From positions 7,378,001 through 7,442,000 of the forward strand of contig NZ_CP016793.1 of assembly GCF_001701025.1 (NCBI RefSeq): a stretch of 64,000 nucleotides of DNA. Reading direction: 5' to 3'. The DNA comes from Lentzea guizhouensis. GTDB lineage: Bacteria; Actinomycetota; Actinomycetes; Mycobacteriales; Pseudonocardiaceae. Under the pieces are notes generated by a model. It saw only the letters and a program-made list of their open reading frames with translations, was not told where the DNA came from and searched no databases. Positions 36,157 to 46,500 of this stretch are shown in pieces. Position 1 is the stretch's first letter, and each line of letters starts with the position of its first letter. The position numbers and the translations under genes are program-made.

Positions 36157-37965
36157 TCAGCCCGGCACACCGTCGCCGCCGGAGCAGCGATCCTGCACCG
36201 GTGCCGCGGCGGTGGTGTGGCCGTGCCAGGAGTCCCAAAGGCGCGCGTACGCGCCTGCCGCGGCGACGAGTTCGTCGTGGCTGCCTTGTTCGGTGATCCG
36301 CCCGTTGTCCATGACGACCACGGTGTCCGCGTCGTGCGCCGTGTGGAGCCGGTGGGCGATGGAGATGACGGTGCGGCCTTCGAGCACGGCGGCGAGCGAC
36401 TGTTCCAGTTGCCGGGCGGCGCCGGGGTCCATGAGCGAGGTGGCTTCGTCGAGCACCAGGGTGTGCGGGTTGGCGAGGACCAGCCGGGCGAGCGCGAGTT
36501 GCTGTGCACGACCGGGGGAGATCGGAACACCTCCCGAGCCCACCACGGTGTCGAGGCCGTCGGGCAGGCCGCGGACCCAGGTCATGGCGTTCACGGCTTC
36601 CAGGGCGGCCGTCGCGGCTTCAGTGGTGATGTCGGCCTTGGCCAGTGCGACGTTGTCGTGGATGGTTCCGGTGAACACGTAGTGCTCCTGGGTCACCAGG
36701 GCGACGTGGCGCCGCAGTTCATGCGGTGGCAGTTCGTGCAACGCGGTCTCGCCCACGCTGACCGAGCCGCTTCGGGGGACGTGGATCCCGGCGAGGATTT
36801 TGCCGAACGTCGACTTGCCCGCACCCGACGGTCCGACGATCGCGACCCGCTCGCCCGGTTTGACCCGCAGGTCAACGTGGTGGAGCACGTCGTGCCCGTG
36901 CCGGTAGGCGAAGCTGACGCCGGTCGCGACGATCGTGTTGTCCGTGACGGCGTCGTCGGCGACGGGACTACCGGTGGACCCGGTCGGGGTGACGGCGTCG
37001 TGCACACCGATCAGTCGTGCCAGCGAGGCGTCTCCGACCTGCAGCTCGTCGAGCCAGCCCACCAGTTCGTCGAGCGGATCGATGATGGCTCTGATGTACA
37101 GGGTGGCCGCGACGACCTGGCCCACCGACAACCAGCCGTTGAGGGCGAACACTCCGCCGAACAGGACGCTCAGGGCGACCGGCAGGATGTAACCGAAGTC
37201 CATCAGCGGGTACCAAACACAGCGCAGGGCCAGCGTGCGGCGCTGAGCGGCGTTCGACCGGCTCACGTCGGTGTCGGTGCGGTGGATCCGGCGGTCGGCC
37301 AGACCCAGCGCCTCCACGGTCTTGGCGGCGGTCACGGTTTCGGTCAGGCCCTGGGTCAGCGATGAAGAGCTGGCCGCCGCGGCGAGGTAGGCGGGACGGG
37401 CACGCCGCAGGTACCAGCGGGTCGCACCCACGACCAGCGGCGCGGCGAGCAGGCACGGCAGGAGCATGAGGGGGCTCGTGATCACGATCGCGGCCAGGGT
37501 GAGGACCACCGACAGACTCGCCACGAGGATCGTGGGGGCCGCGACCCGCACGGCGTTCGACAGCGACTGGACGTCGTTGGTGCTGCGGGTGAGCAGGTCT
37601 CCGGTGCCGGCCTTCTCGGTCGCGGACAGCGGAAGGGCCAGCACCTCGGTGATGAACTCCTCCCTGATGCCGGCGAGCACCTTCTCGCCCAGCCGCGCGC
37701 CGAGGAAGCGGGCGTGTCGGATCAGCAGGCCCTGCAGCAGGAGCAGACAGATGATCGCCGCTACGGTGAGGTCCAGGCGTGTGGTCGTCGCGGTACCCCG
37801 GCTGACCGCGTCCACCACGCTTCCCACCAGGGCGGGTACCGCCAGGCCGCACGCGGTGGCGATGACGAACCAGAAGGTGGTGCGGCCCAGCAGGCCTTTT
37901 TCGCTGCGGATCAGTCCACGGACGTAGCGGCGGACCGTCACGGCGTCGGCAACGGGAAAACTCAT
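36157..37965 (-). CDS. ABC exporter half-transporter, catalytically intact NBD
   Basis: 602 aa. Six membrane segments in ~25-310, then a nucleotide-binding domain: Walker A VAIVGPSGAGKSTFGK, Q-loop LVTQEHYVF, signature ISPGRAQQLALARLVL (Pro-Gly-Arg for Gly-Gly-Gln), Walker B TLVLDEATSLMD and H-loop ISIAHRLHT. Its ATG overlaps the stop of the next half-transporter (ATGA). The pair should form a heterodimer in the cytoplasmic membrane. Position inside the NRPS locus suggests export of the peptide. A siderophore-type export or import role, as in IrtAB, is an alternative. Confidence 0.92.
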   Translation of the reverse strand: MSFPVADAVTVRRYVRGLIRSEKGLLGRTTFWFVIATACGLAVPALVGSVVDAVSRGTATTTRLDLTVAAIICLLLLQGLLIRHARFLGARLGEKVLAGIREEFITEVLALPLSATEKAGTGDLLTRSTNDVQSLSNAVRVAAPTILVASLSVVLTLAAIVITSPLMLLPCLLAAPLVVGATRWYLRRARPAYLAAAASSSSLTQGLTETVTAAKTVEALGLADRRIHRTDTDVSRSNAAQRRTLALRCVWYPLMDFGYILPVALSVLFGGVFALNGWLSVGQVVAATLYIRAIIDPLDELVGWLDELQVGDASLARLIGVHDAVTPTGSTGSPVADDAVTDNTIVATGVSFAYRHGHDVLHHVDLRVKPGERVAIVGPSGAGKSTFGKILAGIHVPRSGSVSVGETALHELPPHELRRHVALVTQEHYVFTGTIHDNVALAKADITTEAATAALEAVNAMTWVRGLPDGLDTVVGSGGVPISPGRAQQLALARLVLANPHTLVLDEATSLMDPGAARQLEQSLAAVLEGRTVISIAHRLHTAHDADTVVVMDNGRITEQGSHDELVAAAGAYARLWDSWHGHTTAAAPVQDRCSGGDGVPG

Positions 37966-39674
37966 TTCACATCCCGCATCACGGTCTCGGCGTATTCCGG
38001 AGTGGTGGCCAGCAGCTGCGCGTGAGTCCCGGTGGCGGTCACCCTGCCGTTGTCGAGATAGGCGACGTCGTCGGCACGGTCGAGCAGCAACGGGCTGGTG
38101 CTCACGACCACGGTGGTCCGCCCCGCCCGCATCCGGCGAATGCCTTCGGCGACAAGCGCCTCGGTGTTGGCGTCCACGGCACTGGTCGGTTCGACCAGGA
38201 CGAGAATCGCGGGCTTGGCGGCGAGTGCCCTGGCCAGGCGCAGTCGCTGCTGCTCGCCGCCGGAGAACGACGTGCCCCGCTCGGTGATCATGGTGCGCAA
38301 GCCGTCCGGAAGCGCGGTCAGGACGTCCAGGGCGTGGGCGGCGCGCAACACCTCGTCGAGTTCGTCGTCCGGCAGGTCGCCGAACTCCTCCCGCAGCACG
38401 CCGGTGAACAGGGCCTGGCTGTCGTCCACGACCAGGATGAGCCGCCGCACCTGCTCGGCGGGCAGCGTCTCCAGCGGTGTCCCGTTCAGCGTCACCGCCC
38501 CGCCGGTGTACCGGCCGAGGCGGGCGGCCAGTTCGGCGGCGTCCTCCGGCGAACGCGAGACGAGGGCGGTCAACCGGCCGTGGCGGGCTGTCAGTCCGGA
38601 CGTGGGGTCGTGCAGGGTCAGGTCCTCCGGGAGCGGGACCGGCCTGGCGCCCGCGGTGGGGTCCGGTTCGAGCGCCAGCAGCTGTACCGCGCGCCGCGCC
38701 GCGACGTTGGCGCCGATCACCAGGTGGAGGTCCGAGGTGATGATCCGCATCGGGATCTGCAGGAAGGCCGCGTATCCGAAGGCCGCCACCAGATCACCGC
38801 CGGTGATCGCACCGCTGACGGCGAGCCGCCCGCCGATCCAGACGACCGCCACGACCAAGATGCCCGGCAGCACCACCTGGGCGGCGGGCAGCACCGATTC
38901 CAGCCTGGCGACCTGCACGCCCGCCTGACGGAGACGCTGGGAATCCGATCGGTACCGCCGGCCGAACACCTCCTCGCCGCCGATCCCGCGCAGCACGCGC
39001 AGGCCCGCGACGATGTCGTTGGCCCGCACGGTCAAGTCCCCCTGCAGATCGCGGTACTGCCCGACCCGCCGGTGCAGCGGGCTCAACAGCGGGCCGGTGG
39101 CGATCAACAGCGCCGGAGCGCCGACCAGCACCAGCAGCCCCAGCGGAACCGAGGTGGACAGCAGTACCAACGCCACCACGAGGATCGTCACCGCGCTGCC
39201 GGCACTGCGCGCCATGGCGCCGGGCAACGAGCCGATGCGGGAGACGTCCGCCGTCCCGACGGCCGCCACCTCGCCGGTCGCCGTCTGGTCGGACAGCCGC
39301 GCACCCAGCCTCGTCGCATGCCTGGCCACCAGCCGGATCACCAGGAAGTTGGCCTCGAGCTTGCCGATGGTCTCGCACCGGTGCAGCAGCAGACTGCCGG
39401 CGGTGGTGAGCAGACCCAGACCGACGATGACGCCCGCCCACCACAACACGCCATCCATGTGCCCGTCGGCTATCGCATCGACACCGCGACCAAGGGCGAA
39501 CGGGGCGAGCCCGAGGCTGGCCATCCACACGCACGCCGAGAAGATGCCGAGCCAGACTAGCCCCGCCTGCTTGCGCATCAACCACGACAAAAAAGCCGAG
39601 GACGACCGGACGTTCACATCCTCGACGGCCGGCAACGGACGGCTCGCGACCGGCGCCAGAACACCCGAATCCAT
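37962..39674 (-). CDS. ABC exporter half-transporter, degenerate NBD
   Basis: 570 aa from ATG 39674 (MDSGVLAPVASRPLPAVED), preceded by GGGGACGAATCGAG; ATG 39707 is possible. Six membrane segments are followed by an NBD in which Walker A is absent (GRLTALVSRSPEDAAEL, no GxxGxGKS). Walker B reads AILVLVEPTSAVD, with Val for the metal-binding Asp. The signature GTSFSGGEQQRLRLARAL is intact. So this subunit has one good signature for the composite site but cannot bind ATP normally through its own Walker A. The other half has good Walker motifs and an odd signature: a typical asymmetric heterodimer. Confidence 0.9.
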   Translation of the reverse strand: MDSGVLAPVASRPLPAVEDVNVRSSSAFLSWLMRKQAGLVWLGIFSACVWMASLGLAPFALGRGVDAIADGHMDGVLWWAGVIVGLGLLTTAGSLLLHRCETIGKLEANFLVIRLVARHATRLGARLSDQTATGEVAAVGTADVSRIGSLPGAMARSAGSAVTILVVALVLLSTSVPLGLLVLVGAPALLIATGPLLSPLHRRVGQYRDLQGDLTVRANDIVAGLRVLRGIGGEEVFGRRYRSDSQRLRQAGVQVARLESVLPAAQVVLPGILVVAVVWIGGRLAVSGAITGGDLVAAFGYAAFLQIPMRIITSDLHLVIGANVAARRAVQLLALEPDPTAGARPVPLPEDLTLHDPTSGLTARHGRLTALVSRSPEDAAELAARLGRYTGGAVTLNGTPLETLPAEQVRRLILVVDDSQALFTGVLREEFGDLPDDELDEVLRAAHALDVLTALPDGLRTMITERGTSFSGGEQQRLRLARALAAKPAILVLVEPTSAVDANTEALVAEGIRRMRAGRTTVVVSTSPLLLDRADDVAYLDNGRVTATGTHAQLLATTPEYAETVMRDVK

Positions 39675-40112
39675 CTCGATTCGTCCCCGTGTCAAATTGA
39701 CGGCCATGCTCGTCGCGTCATGAAATTCGGGCCCCCAGTGCGTTCTGGTTCGACAGGCGGGCGGATCGGCATCCGGGGCTTTGACATTGCCGCTGAGGCC
39801 AATGGCTGGCTTCATCACGCGGAACCGGGACAGCCGACCTCGGCAAGTCCGCCTCTTGCGTGTGGAACCTAACAGATCGGCAGTCCCGCGTAAAACAGCC
39901 GTGTTCAACTGTGCACCCCGCCTCCAGTCCGGCAGGTCGGCCGGGCAATTGCGAAATGCCGAGGCGGCACCACCAGTGGGGTGTCGATGTGAACTGCCGG
40001 AAGCATCGGTGTCACCGCAGTCGGCCATGGCCGACGTCAGGCGATCGCGGATAGGATCGAATTATTCGTGTGGAGAGGGCTTCGAGCTCAGGCTAATTGG
40101 GGGAAACAGTCG
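39675..40112. promoter_or_regulatory. divergent promoter region, ABC exporter / A-T protein
   Basis: 438 bp without a credible gene. It contains a perfect 14-bp palindrome TCGGCCATGGCCGA at 40021-40034 and a TAGGAT hexamer (40052-40057) of the kind used as an actinomycete -10. The palindrome could be an operator for the plus-strand A-T gene. No matching -35 is obvious. Confidence 0.35.
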
Positions 40113-42437
40113 ATGACTCCGAAACCGACCGCGCTGCGGCCCAGGTTCACGACCTCGGTCACCGGTGACCCGGCAAGGGCCACGGCGCCGCTGCCGCAAC
40201 GGGCACGGCGCGCGCTCGCCGCCATTTCCGGTGACCGGCCGCTGGAAGAGCTCGTGGTCCTCGCCGCGGCCGTCGCCTGGACCGTCGGCTTGGCGGAGCA
40301 CACGAACGAGGTCGGCCTGGCAGTCGTCGGTCCGACCGGACCGGTGACCGTGGCGGTGGAACTCGACGACGCGACGACACCGGCGCAGTTGGTCGTCAGG
40401 CTGGACGGCGCGTTGCGCGCCGCGGCCGGCGGCACGGCACCCGTCGACGTCGCCGGTGCTTTGCTGGTCGGTTCCCAGCGGGTCGGCGACGACGCGGGCG
40501 CCGCCGGGGCGCTGCGGGTGACGCTGGGCGCTCCATCCGGCGAACGACGGGATCTCGTCGCCGCCGCCGCCGCCGACCTGGCCGAACCGTGGTTCCTCCA
40601 CGTCCTCCTCCGTTCGGTGACCGCCGTTCTCACCGCGTTCGAAGAACCCCGGCGGCCGCTTGCCGAGGCGGCTGCAGGCGCGCCGGAGGACCTCGCCGCC
40701 GCGCGTGCGCACGGTCGCGGGCGCTACACGTCCGAGGCGTGCGACACCACGTTGACCGCGCCCATCGCGATGGTCGCGGCGGCCGATCCCGAGCGTCAGG
40801 CCGTCGTGGCCGGCCACCGGTCGCTGACCTACGGCCAGTTGTGGGAGGCCGCGGGAGGCGTCGCGGCGCGGTTGGCCGCGCTCGGCGTCGAGCCGGGCGG
40901 GATGGTCGGCGTCGACACCGGCGAGAGCATCCACGCGGTCCCGGCGATCCTCGGCGTCCTGCGGGCCCGTGCCGCCTACGTGCCTCTGGACCGGCACGCC
41001 CCGGTCGAGTGGACCGCCGCCGTCCTGGCGGACGCGGGCATCGATGTCGTCCTGTCCGACCGGGACCTCGGCGTCGGCATGGCCGCGGCGCGGCCCGGGT
41101 TGGTCATCATCAACCCGGCGGACGACGTCTCGGATCCGCCGGCCCCGGTCCCGGCGTCGGAGCCGAACGCCGACGACATCGCCTACGTCCTCTACACATC
41201 GGGACCCACCGACACCCCCAAGGGCGTCGTGGTACGGCACCGCGCCGTCGCCGACCATGTGCGGTGGAAGATCGCACACAACGGGTCGGACGGCGAGGTC
41301 ACGCTGCTGCAGATCCCGTCACGTGCCTGCGACAGCTCGATGTCCGACCTGTTCCCCGTCCTTTCGGCCGGAGGACGAGTGGTCCTGGCCGACCCGGTCG
41401 GCACCAAGCCGGCCGAGCTCGCCGACGTGGTGGCCCGCCACCGCGTCAGCCAGTTCACCGTCACGCCCAGCACGTACCGGTTGCTGCTGGACGACCTGGC
41501 ACCAGTTGCGAACTCGCTCCGGCTGGTCACCGTGGCCGGCGAGCCGATGCCGGCCGATCTGGTCGCGCGGCACCGGGCGGTGCTGCCCGGCGTGCGCCTG
41601 GTCATCGAGTACGGCCCCGCGGAGAACTCGGTGGGAGTGACGGTGTTCGACCACGACGCCGAAGGCAGCCCCAGGTTTCCGATCGGCTCGCCTTTGCCCA
41701 ACACCGTCGTGCGCGTGGTCACCGCGACGGGCCGGGATCTGCCGCCCGGCTTCGTCGGCGCGATTCGACTGTCCGGCCACGGCCTCGCCGACGGGTATCC
41801 GGGCCGGCCCGGCCTGACCGCCGCCGCGTTCGCGACCGAACCGCCGGTGCCGTTCGACCGGGAACACGACACCGGCGACCTGGGGTGGTGGCGGCCGGAC
41901 GGTGTGCTGGAGTTCGCCGGCCGGGTCGAGGACCGGATCACGATCCAGGGGCAGCGAGTCGACAGCGATGAGGTGGCGGACGTGCTGGGCCGGATTCCGG
42001 GGGTGCGGGCGGCGGACGTCGAGATCGACGACAGCGGGGAGGTCCACCGGCGAGCGCTGGCCTCCGCCGCCTACGAGGGCGGCGATCCGGTGGACCGGGA
42101 CGCGGTCGAGGTGGCCGTCACCGAGGTGTTCCGCGAAGCCCTGGGCGGCCGCCCGGTGGCGGTCGACGACGACTTCTTCCTCCTCGGCGGGCACAGCCTG
42201 CTCGGCCTCTCGGTGCTGGAGGCGATCGAGGACCGGCTGGGCGTGATGATCAGCGTGAACGACTTCTTCGCCACCGCCACCGTCCGTGCCGTCGCCGAGC
42301 AGGTGCGCGCGGCGCGCGGGACGTCGGTGGCGGTGACGCGGGACGAGCCGCCGGTACAGGCGTCGCAGGACCCCGACGCGCTGGCCCGGCTGCTCGACGA
42401 GTTCCAGAGCCCAGGGGCCCCGGATCAGGTGTCGTAG
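40113..42437 (+). CDS. NRPS protein: N-terminal C-like linker - degenerate A - T
   Basis: 774 aa from ATG 40113, preceded by GGGGGAAACAGTCG. Residues 1-215 are a partial C-like region, like the start of the 2321-aa NRPS. The A domain is decayed at key points: A3 reads YTSGPTDTPKGVV (Pro and Asp replace Ser and Gly); the C-terminal subdomain is shortened between A8 (VEDRITIQGQRVDSDEV) and A10; and A10 reads DDSGEVHRRAL, so the catalytic Lys is Glu. A5 (EYGPAENSVG) remains. The T domain is normal (FFLLGGHSLLGLSVLEAI). The A domain is therefore probably inactive. The T domain would be loaded in trans by one of the two free A domains. It converges on the amidinotransferase gene, 12 bp apart. Confidence 0.9.
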   Translation: MTPKPTALRPRFTTSVTGDPARATAPLPQRARRALAAISGDRPLEELVVLAAAVAWTVGLAEHTNEVGLAVVGPTGPVTVAVELDDATTPAQLVVRLDGALRAAAGGTAPVDVAGALLVGSQRVGDDAGAAGALRVTLGAPSGERRDLVAAAAADLAEPWFLHVLLRSVTAVLTAFEEPRRPLAEAAAGAPEDLAAARAHGRGRYTSEACDTTLTAPIAMVAAADPERQAVVAGHRSLTYGQLWEAAGGVAARLAALGVEPGGMVGVDTGESIHAVPAILGVLRARAAYVPLDRHAPVEWTAAVLADAGIDVVLSDRDLGVGMAAARPGLVIINPADDVSDPPAPVPASEPNADDIAYVLYTSGPTDTPKGVVVRHRAVADHVRWKIAHNGSDGEVTLLQIPSRACDSSMSDLFPVLSAGGRVVLADPVGTKPAELADVVARHRVSQFTVTPSTYRLLLDDLAPVANSLRLVTVAGEPMPADLVARHRAVLPGVRLVIEYGPAENSVGVTVFDHDAEGSPRFPIGSPLPNTVVRVVTATGRDLPPGFVGAIRLSGHGLADGYPGRPGLTAAAFATEPPVPFDREHDTGDLGWWRPDGVLEFAGRVEDRITIQGQRVDSDEVADVLGRIPGVRAADVEIDDSGEVHRRALASAAYEGGDPVDRDAVEVAVTEVFREALGGRPVAVDDDFFLLGGHSLLGLSVLEAIEDRLGVMISVNDFFATATVRAVAEQVRAARGTSVAVTRDEPPVQASQDPDALARLLDEFQSPGAPDQVS

Positions 42438-42449
42438 CCGCTCAGGGAG

Positions 42450-43496
42450 TCATGACCCGTAGTCCTCCAGGATTCCACTGCGTCGCACATCCAGTGAGAC
42501 GCAGTGGAATCCGCCACTGAGACGGCGCGAGTGGCGCAGCCGCAGCGGGGCGACGTCGATGCCGTGTCGTTCGAGCTCGGCGATCAACGGGCCGTGGCTC
42601 GGGTCGACGACCGCGAGGCCGGGGTTGACCATGACGAGGTTCATGCCGATCCAGGTCGTCGCCCGCAGCCACGGCGCCTCGGGATCGTTGTCCGGCAACG
42701 GCGGGCACGAGATGAAATCCCACTTCTTGAAAGGCGGCGGCAGGTCGTCGGGCCGCACCCGCGTGGGGTTGAGCACCATGAGGCCGGGGCGGATCAGGGA
42801 GATGGTCGTGTCGATGTGGGTGCCGCCGTACACGCCCTCGAGGGCGTGCACGGTGTACTCCTCGCCGAGCACGCGCTGCAACCACTCGGCTCCGAGCCGA
42901 TTGCCGCTGGCCGACACCAGGTACAGCAGGTCGCGGCCGGCCCGCAGCACGTTGGCGGCGTCGAACAGCGGCTCGAGTTCGCCGAGGACCTGCCCGTCCT
43001 GGGGACGCAGCCGGTACGTCCCGTCGGCCAGCCGGGGCTTGGGGGCGGAGATCCAGTTGGCTCCGGACGCGAAGTACTCGAGCAGCATCTCCTTGTAGGC
43101 GAACGGCTCGAAGTAGCGGGTTCGCAGCACCATGGGGGTTTCGATGATCTTGTCACCGACGGTCAGGAGCACGTCGCGCGGGCAGTAGTTGGACTCGCCG
43201 TCGGCCGTCCAGTCGGGTGTGCCGAACCGGGCCGCGTGGTCGGTGGGCACCGGCCGGCGGACGGTGACGCCGTTGGCGGTCAGGAAGTCGGCGAAGATCT
43301 GGAGGTCCTCCGCGGTCTCCTCGATGACCCTGGCGTCGTAGGGACCGCTCGGCACCTGGTCCGGGCTGTCGTACATGTCGGCGTAGTCGACGGCGAACAG
43401 ACCGGGTTCGGCGCCCGGGACCCTGGCGTTGTCGGCGATGCCGACGATCATCTCCTCCAGGGGGTCCCACTCGTTGTGCAAAGAAACCAATGACAC
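42450..43496 (-). CDS. glycine/inosamine-type amidinotransferase
   Basis: 348 aa from GTG 43496 (upstream GAAAGGAAC). Family features: NEWDPLEEMIVGIADNARVP, the Asp/His region DGESNYCPRDVLLTVGDKII, GTHIDTTISLIRPGLMVLNP and the catalytic Cys in GGFHCVSLDVRR. It moves an amidino group from arginine to an amine (AGAT, StrB and CyrA type), giving a guanidino group. It follows the C-A-T-TE gene by 53 bp on the same strand. The acceptor could be a free amino acid, a carrier-bound residue or a finished peptide amine, for example one made available by the aminomutase. Cytoplasmic. Confidence 0.92.
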   Translation of the reverse strand: MSLVSLHNEWDPLEEMIVGIADNARVPGAEPGLFAVDYADMYDSPDQVPSGPYDARVIEETAEDLQIFADFLTANGVTVRRPVPTDHAARFGTPDWTADGESNYCPRDVLLTVGDKIIETPMVLRTRYFEPFAYKEMLLEYFASGANWISAPKPRLADGTYRLRPQDGQVLGELEPLFDAANVLRAGRDLLYLVSASGNRLGAEWLQRVLGEEYTVHALEGVYGGTHIDTTISLIRPGLMVLNPTRVRPDDLPPPFKKWDFISCPPLPDNDPEAPWLRATTWIGMNLVMVNPGLAVVDPSHGPLIAELERHGIDVAPLRLRHSRRLSGGFHCVSLDVRRSGILEDYGS

Positions 43497-43549
43497 GACA
43501 GGGTGTTCCTTTCGGGGTACGTGTCGGGACGGCGGAGATCAGCCCGGTC

Positions 43550-46500
43550 CTAGCCCAGCCACTCGGTGGCGGCTGCTACGGCCGCCGCCACGTGTGGGGG
43601 CTTCAGCATGGTTCGGTGGTCGCCGGGCACGACCCTGACCGTCAGCAGATCGCCCAGCAGCGGCACCAGCGGATCGGCCCGGCCGTGTCCGTCCAACTCG
43701 GACTGCAGGAACAGCGTCGGAACGCCGGCCGGCCCGGGCACGTAGTCGTCGAGGGCGTGCAGGTTGGCGGCCTGCACGCGGGCGGAGCGGGCGAGCTCGG
43801 CGGCGGTGGTCGTGGCGTCGGCCAGGCCGGTCCGGCGGGCCCACTCCAGCAGGTGTTCCGCGGGGGCGCGGCCGTCGGTGAGCGTCGCCGGATCCAGCCC
43901 CTCGGCTGCCATCCGCTCCTCGTCGTACACCCCGCCGGGCTGCGCGGCCGACCACGCCGCGATCAGCATGTTGTGGCTCTTGACGACGGCCTCGGCGGCC
44001 TCGCCCTCGGGGTGTCCCTCCGCGCCGAAAACAGTGTCCAGCATGATGATCCGGTGCGCGTCCGACGCAGGGCCGCGGCGCCCCATCTCGTAGGCGATCG
44101 CGCCGCCCGTGCACCACCCCATCAGCACGACCGGTCCCGCGACGCCGATGTCGGCGAGCCGTTTCCAGTACAGGTCAGCGATTTCGTGGATCGAACGCGG
44201 CGGAGGGGTGTCGTCGTACAGCCCGACCGGTTCGAGCCCGTAGACGGGCCGGTCGTCACCGAGCGCCCTGACCAGTTCGATCAACGGTATGACCCCGGTG
44301 CCGGCCGTCTGGATCAGGACCAGCGGCGGACGTGTGCCGTGCTGGCGCAGCACGCGCAGACCCGTGGGGCTGCCTTTGCCGGTCACGACGGCGTCGGCGA
44401 GTTCGGCGACGGTGGGGAACTGGAACAGTGCGTCGGCGGGCACGTCCGCTCCGAACGCCTCGCGGATGCGTGCCACGACCCGCATCGCCGCCATGGAGTC
44501 TCCGCCGACGGCGAAGAAGTCGTCGTGCGGGCCCACCGTCCGGCCCAGGACGTCCCTCCAGATGAGGGCGAGGATGTGCTCGGCGTCGGTGCGCGGCGGC
44601 GGCGCCGGCCGGTCGGCGGGGGGCGGTGCCGCCGCCTGAGCCGGGGGCAGGGCCGAGGTGTCGAGTTTCCCGTTCGGGTTCAAGGGGAGCGCGGCCAGCG
44701 GAACCACGGCCGCGGGCACCATGTGGCGTGGGAGCTGTGCGGCCAGGTGGGTCCTCAGGTCTGAGGGCACCGATCCACCGTCGCCCACCGCGATGTAGGC
44801 CACCAGCTGCCTGTCCCCGTCCTCGGTCAGCCGGGCGACGACGGCCGCCATGGCGACCGCCGGGTGCGCGGTCAGCGCCGCCTCCACTTCGGCCGGCTCG
44901 ACCCGCGAGCCGTGGATCTTCACCTGGCGGTCGACGCGACCCAGGTACTCGAACTGGCCGTCGTCTCGGAGCCGGACCAGGTCCCCGGTGCGGTACATCC
45001 GCTTTCCGGGGCGGAACGGGTCCGGCACGAACCGCTCCCGGGTCAGCTCGTCGCGGTTCACATAGCCGCGTGCGACGGCCGGACCGGCGAGGAACAGCTC
45101 TCCCCGAGCGCCCGCCGGGACCGGGTTGCCCCGCTCGTCCAGGATGTGGCAGCGCATGCCGGGCAACGGGTCGCCCAGGCCGCGCCGGTGCTCGCCAGGC
45201 GAGATCAGCGCCCACGTGGCGTCGACGGTGCATTCGGTGACGCCGTAGATGTTGAACACGCGCGCGGCCGGCCGGGCGGCGTGGATGCGTTCCGGCAGCG
45301 CGGCCGGCAACGGCTCGCCGCCGATGAGCACCAGGCTCAGATCGGCGGGCAACGGGCCGTGGTCGAGCAGCCGGGCGAGGAGGCTCGGGGCGATCTGGAT
45401 CAGCGTGATGGCTTCGGGATCGGGCAGCGAGGCGCGGTCGAACACGGAGTCGACCATGTGGACGGTGCCGCCGAAGTGCAGGGTCGCGAAGTACTCCAGG
45501 ATGGTCGCGTCGAACCCGATCGGCGTGCAGCCCAGAACCGCGGCCAGGTCACCGGGCCGCAACACCGTGCGGTAGAACTCCATCAGGCCGACGACACTCC
45601 CGTGCTCCACCGCGACGGCCTTGGGCTGTCCCGTCGACCCGGAGGTGTACAGCACGTAGGCGAGGTTTCCGGGGCCGGCTGCCGGCGGGGGCGCCGTGGC
45701 ACGGCACCCGGCCAGGGCGAGCGCTTCGGCGGGTTCGTCCAGGCAGACCGCGGTCTCGGGCCAGTCGCCGAGCCGCGCCAGCCCGACCTGGTCGGTGACG
45801 ACGATCCGGGCGCCGGAATCCGTCGCCTGGAACCGCAGCCTTTCAGCCGGCAGTGCCGGATCCAGCGGCACATAGGCTCCGCCGGCGCGCAGGATGCCCA
45901 GGATCACCCACAGCACGCGGTGATCGCGCGGCAGGCACAGTGCCACCGGCGTGTCCGGGCGCACGCCGAGCGCGCGCAGCCGCCAGGCCAGCCGGTTCGC
46001 CCGCTCGTCCAGTTCCCGGTAGGTGACGCGGTGGCCGGCGTGGGTCACCGCGACGGCGTCGGGATGTTCGCGGATGCCGAGGTCGGCGAAGTCGTGCAGG
46101 CAGTCGACTGTCGGCGGCAGCGACGGCCGGGCCGGTGTGGCGAGCGCGGCGCGCTCGGCCGCGTCCGGAACGAGGACCGCGCTGACGGGCGCTGTCGCGT
46201 CTCTCGTCACCGCCTCGATGATCCGCCCGAGGTGGCCCAGCATGCGCTCGGCGGTGCCTTGGGCGAACAGGTCGGTGGCGTAGGCGAGCGTCAACTTCGC
46301 CGAGCCGTCCGGCATGGCCTCCACCGCGAGATCGAGGTCGAAGGCCGCGTTTCCGACCGCGGCCGGCTGCGGTTCCCCTCCGGCCCCGCCGAGCTCGAAC
46401 GTGCTCTGGTCGTCGGGGTGGTAGGCGAAGAACGCCTGGAACAGGGGGTTGCGATCCCGAACCCCGGCGACACCCAGGGCCCGCACCACGGTCTCCAGCG

